Assembly (NCBI GenBank): GCA_003049465.1
Contig: PYSS01000008.1
Span: 1-64,000 of the forward strand
DNA from: Magnaporthiopsis rhizophila
Taxonomy: Eukaryota; Ascomycota; Sordariomycetes; Magnaporthales; Magnaporthaceae
Direction: 5' to 3'
DNA length: 64,000 nucleotides
Shown: positions 56,987 through 64,000 of the stretch, in pieces
How the letters are laid out: every line of letters starts with the position of its first letter
Numbering within the stretch: the stretch's first letter is position 1
Program-made: the position numbers and the translations under genes
The notes under the pieces: generated by a model
The model's input: the letters and a program-made list of their open reading frames with translations, nothing else
The model's database searches: none
What the model was told of the DNA's origin: nothing

Positions 56987-57715
56987 TATTTCATTTTTAT
57001 TTCATTTTTATTTCATTTTTATTTCATTTTTATTTCATTTTTATTTCATTTTTATTTCATTTTTATTTCATTTTTATTTCATTTTTATTTCATTTTTATT
57101 TCATTTTTATTTCATTTTTATTTCATTTTTATTTCATTTTTATTTCATTTTTATTTCATTTTTATTTCATTTTTATTTCATTTTTATTTCATTTTTATTT
57201 CATTTTTATTTCATTTTTATTTCATTTTTATTTCATTTTTATTTCATTTTTATTTCATTTTTATTTCATTTTTATTTCATTTTTATTTCATTTTTATTTC
57301 ATTTTTATTTCATTTTTATTTCATTTTTATTTCATTTTTATTTCATTTTTATTTCATTTTTATTTCATTTTTATTTCATTTTTATTTCATTTTTATTTCA
57401 TTTTTATTTCATTTTTATTTCATTTTTATTTCATTTTTATTTCATTTTTATTTCATTTTTATTTCATTTTTATTTCATTTTTATTTCATTTTTATTTCAT
57501 TTTTATTTCATTTTTATTTCATTTTTATTTCATTTTTATTTCATTTTTATTTCATTTTTATTTCATTTTTATTTCATTTTTATTTCATTTTTATTTCATT
57601 TTTATTTCATTTTTATTTCATTTTTATTTCATTTTTATTTCATTTTTATTTCATTTTTATTTCATTTTTATTTCATTTTTATTTCATTTTTATTTCATTT
57701 TTATTTCATTTTTAT
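56987..57715 (+). repeat. 11-bp satellite (ATTTCATTTTT)n
   Basis: A near-perfect tandem array of ATTTCATTTTT runs for about 730 bp, roughly 65 copies. C occurs once per unit and G is absent. The units are almost identical, implying recent expansion. Confidence 0.93.
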
Positions 57716-57744
57716 TTATTTTGTTTTATTTTCTTTTTTATACG

Positions 57745-57880
57745 GTTTTTGTTAATAAGAGTAGGTTACTCCTGTTTAAACGGCTCGGAGATCTCCAAAA
57801 ATAATGTACAGTGATTGTTTTAATCTGGGAAAAGGTCGTTATATTGCACATAAGGAGGAAGGAATCTATCTGCCTAAGGT
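57745..57880 (+). repeat. LTR-like copy C
   Basis: GAGTAGGTTACTCCTGTTTAAACGGCTCGGAG and the following AATCTGGGAAAAGG, TTGCACATAAGGAGGAAGG match the start of copies A and B in the plus orientation, then diverge. A truncated third copy abuts the satellite. Confidence 0.65.
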
Positions 57881-58200
57881 AGGGCACAGGACTGCCCTTT
57901 ATATGCGCGGAGGCGATCGCTCAAAGGACAATCCTCCGCTCTAGCCATAGCAGGCCCGATTAGCCCGTGCGGGATCCAAAGGATCCCTGGACCCTCCGTG
58001 CCGGCCTCCCTTTTCCGGATCGCACGCGCACACAAATGCCATTCCAACAGTTTTTCTTTTTTCTTTTTTCTTTTTTCTTTTTCGGACTGGTCCTTGGCAT
58101 GGCTGGATGGCTGCAGGGCTGCCTACGCCATTTCTTTTATTCATTTTTCCTTTTCAACATGTCTTGGCAGGACTGCTTAGATCATTTCATTCTCTTCATT

Positions 58201-58475
58201 CAGGGGGGTGGATAAAAGGCAGTTGGCTGCGCCAACTTGATCAATCCTAGCAATGCCAAACCAGGATTGCTCATATTTGGGGACGGATCCAATGGCATTC
58301 CCTATAGGTCTGGCTTGGAGCTTGGCCAACCACCTCTTTTTTAGCAGGGGTGGATAGAAAGTAGGCTGCCCCAGCCTGATCAACCCTAGCAATACCAAAC
58401 CAGGGTTGCTCATATTGGGGGACAAATCCAATGGCATTCCTTATAGATCTGGCAAAGAGCTTTGGCCAGACCACC
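58201..58475 (+). repeat. Tandem duplication of about 132 bp upstream of the 58.6-kb gene
   Basis: 58201-58334 and 58345-58475 are diverged direct copies sharing GGGGTGGATA, TTGATCAATCCTAGCAAT/CTGATCAACCCTAGCAAT, TTGCTCATATTGGGG, ATCCAATGGCATTCC and TTGGCCA-ACCACCT. They lie just before the start codon at 58578 and are likely promoter or leader sequence. Confidence 0.85.
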
Positions 58476-58577
58476 TTCCCCTCAAAACCTTTCCCTCCCA
58501 AAGGATTCCAAATTCTACCAGGATTATATTCACACACGCCAGGATTCGCCTTTCCATTTTCCCAAACAGACCACATT

Positions 58578-60620
58578 ATGTCCTACATTGGCCTCGAAGA
58601 TCTCCTGGCCAGCTCCCATACAGGAGCTGGTGCCCCTTTCCAGGGCCTTATTCAAAATATGCAGCACGCAGCTCAGCTCAAAGGAGAGTACCAGAGGCGG
58701 AATGACATCCGTCATGCAGCCATTCCCAGCGGCTTTCCACAGGGGGTGGAAGAGCAAAAGCGACTGGTGGGCCGCATCTACGAGGCCATCTACGACTTTT
58801 CGGCCATCATCGACGGCCAGAGGAAGCAATCGACGCTGAAGAAGCGAAGGCCCGAGGATGGCGACGGCGACTGGGCCGCGGCGCAGGTCGAGAAGACGGT
58901 GGACGGGCACCAGGCCGCACGGGTCAAGAAGTTGGCGCCCTGGGAGGTCGAGATCCTCTCCTGGGAGATCCTTGTAAGTTTCTTCCCCAGACACCATGAC
59001 ATTCACGCCCAAGCCCCACCTGGTTCCAGAATGGGCAGGACAAAGCTGACCACAGACCTTGTGTGTGTTTTTTTTTTTTTTTTTTTTTTTGTTTTTGACA
59101 GAGCGCCATCCACGATGCCCACGAGGGCCGCCTGAACATATGCCCCTGGAGCAAGGACTGGGGCCACGACAAGAAGTACAAGAACTTCGAGGACAGGTTC
59201 GAGGCCGTCTTGACGGCCCTACGCGTACGTACACCGGAGCCATGGGTGGCGGAGAGCGTCGGAGCTCGAGGTGACCAGGTCGAAAAGGAGGCATGCAAAA
59301 GACACAAAGAATGGTGGCTGACTTCCACTGGGGTGGCCAACAAACAGCAGTCCAAGGCGGTGGTCAGCGGTCTCATTGGCGCTCCTTTCATCCGCAGGCT
59401 CGCTGCGCACCCAGACAAGGAGTTCAAGGTGAGGCCCCAGCTCCGTCGCCCAGCCGCTAGGGCTATCTGCAGCTCCCATTTGCCGTCCCCAGCAACAATG
59501 GCTTTCCCTGCAGCTCGGACTCCACCAGCTTTTATACAGCTACCACACTCGCCACTCCTCTAGTTCCTATCCCCACCCCCATTTGTTTTATACAACTTCC
59601 ACACTCGCCATTCTCCAGTTCCTGTCCCCACCCCCATCACATTTATAGATCTCCCACACTCGCTCCTCCCCAGCTTTTATCCCCACCCCCATTGCTTTCA
59701 CAAATTTCCCACACCCCCATCTTTCCATTTGTTTTTAAAACGCCACCAAACCCACTCCATCAAACCTTATTTGGTTCACATAGATTCTATATGTGAACTA
59801 TGCGGCGTCTTATAGGCGCACCAGGGTTAATATGGATAAAAAACTGACGTGATGTCTTTGATAACAGAGAAAAGGATCAAACAAGGCCCAGAATGAGGAG
59901 AGGGACGTCCAGGTCCAGGTTGGTAACCACGCCATCCTTAACAACCTGGTGTCCTTTGTCCCTGGCACGACCAGCGAAAAGGGAAAGATCGCGACGAGCA
60001 AGGAGAAGGCGCCCATTGTGCGCAAGCTGCAGCGTAGGCAGGAGAAGATGCAGCACAGAGCCGCCAGTGCCGCGGCCGCCGGCGGACGCGCGGGCTCCGG
60101 CGGCGCATCGACCGCCGCCCCTGAGGCTCCGGCCGCCTCGCAGCCCCTCGGCCTCCCGGACCACGACTGCGCCGCGGCCGGGGGCGAGGGGCTGTTCGCG
60201 ACTCCAGCGGCCGACAGGCCCATCCAGACCATCGAGGGCTCGGCCGAGCCCCAGCAGCCGGGCTCGTCCGGCCTCGGCCTCGGCCTGGGCTCGACGGGCG
60301 CGTCTTACATGCCCTACGGCGACGGCGGCCTCATGGGCTCCAGTCTGGGCGGCAGCCTTTATGCCGCCCCCTCGTTCCGTACGGCAGGCACGGGCACCCT
60401 CCCGGAGGTGATCGGCAGCATTCCTGCTGCCACGGCGGCCGCGGCCGGCAGCTCCACCGGCCTGTTCGACATGGGCTTTGGCAGCGACGCCATCGGCGCG
60501 CCAGCCCTGGGCAGCGGGTACGACCTCCCGGCCGGCCTGCTCACCTCGACCTCGAACGGCGGCGGCGGCGCGTACGGAACGTCGGCCTTGACTGGGGGCC
60601 TCATCTCTTCTGCGGCTTAG
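58578..60620 (+). CDS. Four-exon gene, unknown family, in-frame stop before a long extension
   Basis: Exons 58578-58973, 59102-59224, 59351-59428 and 59868-60620 all join in phase 0 and give 449 aa; the introns are 128, 126 and 439 bp. The start MSYIGLEDLLASS is preferred over an in-frame ATG further upstream, which lies in duplicated leader DNA. The N-terminal 200 residues look folded: EEQKRLVGRIYEAIYDF, KLAPWEVEILSWEIL, ICPWSKDWGHDKKYKNFEDR, then SKAVVSGLIGAPFIRRLAAH. They resemble uncharacterised fungal proteins with a Trp-rich helical core; I cannot name the family. The C-terminal half is Gly/Ala/Ser-rich and probably disordered. The TAG at 60618-60620 is followed in the same frame by 104 open codons of the same composition, ending at 60935. 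The stop could have arisen from CAG by C-to-T. Confidence 0.75.
59528..59721 (+). repeat. Minisatellite of about 55 bp inside intron 3
   Basis: Three and a half diverged copies have the pattern TTTATA...CCACACTCGCC...CCAG-TT-CT-TCCCCACCCCCAT, starting near 59528, 59586, 59642 and 59696. They account for the unusual 439-bp length of this intron. Confidence 0.8.
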
Positions 60621-60935
60621 AATGCCACGAGTGACGCCGGCCTCCAGTTCGGCAACTACCTCGGCCTTGGCCTTCAGGGCTCCGGGGTCGACCAGGCGGC
60701 CTTTTCCGGCCTGGGCGCTGACCAGGGCTCGTTCGGCCTGGCGGCGAGCAACCAGAGCTACTTCCCGCAGATCTCTGGGGCTGCTGACCAGACCCTCTCG
60801 GGCTTGAGCGGTGACCCGGGATCTTTCGGCCTGGGAACCGACCAGAACTTGGACTTCTCCCTGGACTCCATCCTGGGACTTGATTTCCCCTCCCTCCCTG
60901 ACCTTCAGGGCAACAACCAGGATGGCACGCTGTAG
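60621..60935 (+). other. In-frame open extension after the TAG
   Basis: These 104 codons (NATSDAGLQFGNYLGLGLQG ... DFPSLPDLQGNNQDGTL) continue the frame and the Gly/Leu/Asp/Gln-rich composition of the preceding exon up to a TAG at 60933-60935. Internal repeats of GLGxDQGSFGL suggest real coding origin. It is either lost coding sequence, readthrough product, or reached by an unseen intron. Confidence 0.65.
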
Positions 60936-62199
60936 CTCGATGCGTCGTCCTGGCGGTAGAGAGCCAGGAAAAGACGGATGCGGAGGACGACCGAGAGCAA
61001 ATAGGAGAGGAAGCAGTAGTCACCATGGCATCAAGCTACTGCTCACTTCTTTCCTTGCTGGAGACGTGCAAGGAAAGTACTGGCCTCTTTCCCTTTTTCT
61101 TTCTTTCTCTTTCGCCCTTACCCATTTTGCGTTGGAATTCTGCTTTTTTGCAGTCTGTTGGCTGCGTTGTTTTCTTCCTTCAGGTCTCCTTGGTTCGTCC
61201 ATTTCTTTCTTTTTTCGTCAAGGATGTAGTCAAACGCCACATTCCAACCAACGCCGAATGGCATCTAAGGGGCCAGAGGAATGGGTGTGGTTTAGGGGAA
61301 GACTAATGAAGGGGGTGGAGAAAACTGCGTCTGGTTTGCGGCTTTGCTATCTGTCTCTTTCTTCTTGCGTTTTGTAATTCGTTTTCAACCTTCACCGCGA
61401 TGCATTCAACATTGCATCATTTCTTCCTAGCTAATGATTTTATTCGCTGCTTGATCCTCAGGTGCTGGCACAGTCTGACATGGACGCAAAGTGATCCATG
61501 GAACGGACTTCCTTCTTCCAGACTCCCAGTGAGCCTAGCCCCTTAGCCGCTGATGCTTTTGTAGCCCCTGAGTTCCTCTATAGGTGCTGGTGAAAACTCT
61601 GCACTCTTGAGGTTTCTCTCGAGGAGCTCGAAACGCTCTTGGGTTGGATGGAAATGTTGGGGACTATGAGGCAGCCCTAGGTAAGCCAGTAGGCTACGAG
61701 GGGAGGCTCTTTAGCGTCTACCGCCACTATCCCCGGTCCCAGGTGCAGTGTAAGATGTACAAAGAAGAAGGAAACGCTTATAACTTGCTATCCCCTTCTT
61801 TAGGATTGGACCCTACCCTTCGAACTCCCATCTGTTCGTGGACAAGCCCAATGTCCCCACCCATCCTATGCCATAAAAAGGTACCGCAGAGCAGAGGGGA
61901 ACTTGGTCTCTTTATTTGCCTGGTATCTATCTCGGGATGGCTGAGGGGGAGTGACCGAAGCCGGGAGACCCCTATGTCTAGTAGAAACGAGTGCGCATGA
62001 GCAGTAGAGAGCCACTCGGCGTCGCTGACGGTCCCGTAGGGTCTCAGGGAGCGCCCGTAACGACGGCGAGATCCTTCCTTCCGTCCAGGTTGGAGACTCT
62101 TGGGGGTATTCACATCCTTTGGTAACAGAAGCACCATACAGCCGCGGTATCAGCACGTGGTGGTGCCTTGCCGGAAGGCCTGGTGACAGCTTGTAGTAT
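60936..62199. other. Intergenic region
   Basis: This is the probable 3' UTR of the preceding gene followed by about 1 kb without a recognisable gene, RNA or repeat. Confidence 0.4.
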
Positions 62200-62431
62200 G
62201 CGGCTCTATCGTGCTGAACGAGAGAGAAGGTCTCGTCTATCCGGGATGCTGGACCCAGCCGCGGTCTGGGAGCTGCGCCAGGTGACGCCGGCGGCGGCGC
62301 AGATCAAAGCGCAGAACGGCTTCGGCTTCGTGGCCGCGCACCGCGCCATGGTGGCCGCCGTCGACACGGCCCGCGTCTCCGGCCTGGGTATGGTCTCGGT
62401 CAAGCGGTCGGGTTACTTAGGGTACGCCTAA
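62200..62431 (+). pseudogene. Ldh2-family (malate/L-lactate dehydrogenase type) fragment
   Basis: An open stretch ending at 62431 contains QIKAQNGFGFVAAHRAMVAAVDTARVSGLGMVSVKRSGYLGYA. This matches the NAD-binding Ldh2/ureidoglycolate-dehydrogenase segment (gly-rich turn, helix, then GLVxVxxSxHFG), with Tyr-Leu where His-Phe is usual. The family normally has about 330-370 residues, and nothing recognisable precedes or follows, so this is an isolated remnant. The substrate class is unknowable. Confidence 0.6.
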
Positions 62432-62639
62432 CTGCACTTTGAGGGCTCGTTTGTGGACAGGCCTTATGTTTCTAGCTCCCCTTGAGCAGCGTCACGACGT
62501 CAGATGAAGTGTGAGAAATGGGGTAAAGAGAGGGCCGTAAAGGAAAGGGGAAGCCTGGGAATAAGGCCATTAACATGTCCTTTAGCTGAATCAGAGGCGA
62601 AGCTCGGAATAGTTTAACAATAGCCCTTGTCGACAGACG

Positions 62640-62900
62640 GACAGCAGCGAATCGGTAGGGTGTAGGGAATCAGCACGGAGCAGGGAACCAGTGAAGCGCA
62701 CGGGGTCGGCAGAAAGCAGGCGTCGGGAGTCGGTAAGACACAGGGAATCGGTTGAGGGCAGGGCTCGGCAAAGCGTAAAAAGTTGGCAGGGAGCAGGGGG
62801 TCGACATGGCGCAGAGGCCCGGCAGAGAGTGAGGAGTCGGCAGAAGCTAGGACTCAGCAGAGAGCAGGAAGTTAGCAGAGAGCAGGGAGCAGGGACAGAC
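62640..62900 (+). repeat. Degenerate 20-24 bp repeat region
   Basis: Loosely tandem units resembling GTCGGCAGAGAGCAGGGA recur about a dozen times (GGGAATCAGCACGGAGCAGG, GGTCGGCAGAAAGCAGG, AGTCGGCAGAAGCTAGG, AGTTAGCAGAGAGCAGGGAG). The opposite strand therefore shows a long Leu/Ser/Cys-rich frame that I regard as artefactual. Confidence 0.6.
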
Positions 62901-63270
62901 AGCCAGCCTACTGCGTATATACTTATGTTTATGGAGAACAAAGAGAGTTCTCTGTACGAAAGAGGACTCCTCCGTACTGCAGATACCGGAGGGCAGTATT
63001 TTCTTACGGGCTTTCGCTCTGGCATCGCCGCAACGCTGCCGCGAATCTGGAGTCCTTGCCGGGGGTCTCAGACGGCGCTTGACTGGATCGAGATCGTACG
63101 AGACGCAGAAGAGCTTTTCCATATTGATCCCACAGTCTCGAAGTCGGCCGTCTGGTTGACGGCGGAGCCGCGCTGTAGGAGGAGGGATGGCGTGTGAGGG
63201 GGTCGCAGGGAGCGGGAGCTTGCCGGGAAAGCGGCCTTGACGTTCGCTTTGCACCAATCACTGTACTCTT

Positions 63271-64000
63271 CCTCCTTTTCCTCCTTTTCCTCCTTTTCCT
63301 CCTTTTCCTCCTTTTCCTCCTTTTCCTCCTTTTCCTCCTTTTCCTCCTTTTCCTCCTTTTCCTCCTTTTCCTCCTTTTCCTCCTTTTCCTCCTTTTCCTC
63401 CTTTTCCTCCTTTTCCTCCTTTTCCTCCTTTTCCTCCTTTTCCTCCTTTTCCTCCTTTTCCTCCTTTTCCTCCTTTTCCTCCTTTTCCTCCTTTTCCTCC
63501 TTTTCCTCCTTTTCCTCCTTTTCCTCCTTTTCCTCCTTTTCCTCCTTTTCCTCCTTTTCCTCCTTTTCCTCCTTTTCCTCCTTTTCCTCCTTTTCCTCCT
63601 TTTCCTCCTTTTCCTCCTTTTCCTCCTTTTCCTCCTTTTCCTCCTTTTCCTCCTTTTCCTCCTTTTCCTCCTTTTCCTCCTTTTCCTCCTTTTCCTCCTT
63701 TTCCTCCTTTTCCTCCTTTTCCTCCTTTTCCTCCTTTTCCTCCTTTTCCTCCTTTTCCTCCTTTTCCTCCTTTTCCTCCTTTTCCTCCTTTTCCTCCTTT
63801 TCCTCCTTTTCCTCCTTTTCCTCCTTTTCCTCCTTTTCCTCCTTTTCCTCCTTTTCCTCCTTTTCCTCCTTTTCCTCCTTTTCCTCCTTTTCCTCCTTTT
63901 CCTCCTTTTCCTCCTTTTCCTCCTTTTCCTCCTTTTCCTCCTTTTCCTCCTTTTCCTCCTTTTCCTCCTTTTCCTCCTTTTCCTCCTTTTCCTCCTTTTC
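63271..64000 (+). repeat. 9-bp satellite (CCTCCTTTT)n, continuing past the window
   Basis: A near-perfect array of CCTCCTTTT runs for 730 bp, about 81 copies, to the last base. It is pure pyrimidine on the plus strand and pure purine on the other, so triplex (H-DNA) formation is possible. The true length is unknown. Confidence 0.96.

Noticed and set aside
62591..63025. 144-aa Leu/Ser/Cys-rich minus-strand frame
   Set aside because: It is produced by a degenerate 20-24 bp tandem repeat and not by a gene.

Overview
The window reads as nuclear DNA from a filamentous ascomycete, most likely a Sordariomycete and probably Sordariales. The reasons are short spliceosomal introns (mostly 56-124 bp, with CTAAC/CTGAC-type branch sites), GC-rich exons, and fungus-specific families (Egh16-like secreted protein, GH10 xylanase with CBM1, PTH11-type receptor). 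Retrotransposons converted to very AT-rich DNA also look like repeat-induced point mutation (RIP). No tRNA, rRNA, CRISPR array or prokaryotic gene was recognised. The species is inference only.

Layout. 1-33 kb is a gene-sparse, GC-rich segment. It holds an Egh16/GAS1-like secreted protein (+), a GH10-CBM1 xylanase (-), a PTH11-like 7-TM receptor (+), a DJ-1/PfpI protein (-), a secreted tyrosinase (-), a probably GPI-anchored type-B carboxylesterase (-), two secreted proteins of unknown family, a PLAC8 protein (-) and a small 110-aa protein (+). Long spacers of 1.5-3.9 kb separate many of them. Six of these ten proteins carry a signal peptide, so the block is rich in extracellular functions.

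33.4-53.5 kb holds a divergent pair: a Dal5-like MFS transporter (-, 9 exons, one GC-AG intron) and a TauD-type 2-oxoglutarate dioxygenase (+). Together they look like uptake plus oxidative cleavage of a sulfonate or sulfate ester. The dioxygenase's first intron contains a 15.2-kb insertion. This is a Ty3/Gypsy element on the minus strand with 367-bp LTRs and a CCAGC target duplication. It is itself interrupted by a second Ty3/Gypsy chromovirus on the plus strand with 453-bp LTRs and a CCACC target duplication. Both are heavily mutated to A+T, but the host exons, reading frame and splice sites are intact.

53.5-64 kb is degenerate and repeat-rich. It holds a broken DUF4139-type gene, three LTR-like copies (two forming a large inverted repeat) and 8-bp, 11-bp and 16-bp minisatellites. 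It also holds a four-exon gene of unknown family whose reading frame continues 104 codons past an in-frame TAG, an Ldh2-family fragment, and a 9-bp CCTCCTTTT satellite that runs off the window end.

Exon boundaries were derived by hand from splice signals, frame continuity and family resemblance. Every multi-exon model given as complete closes to a whole number of codons.
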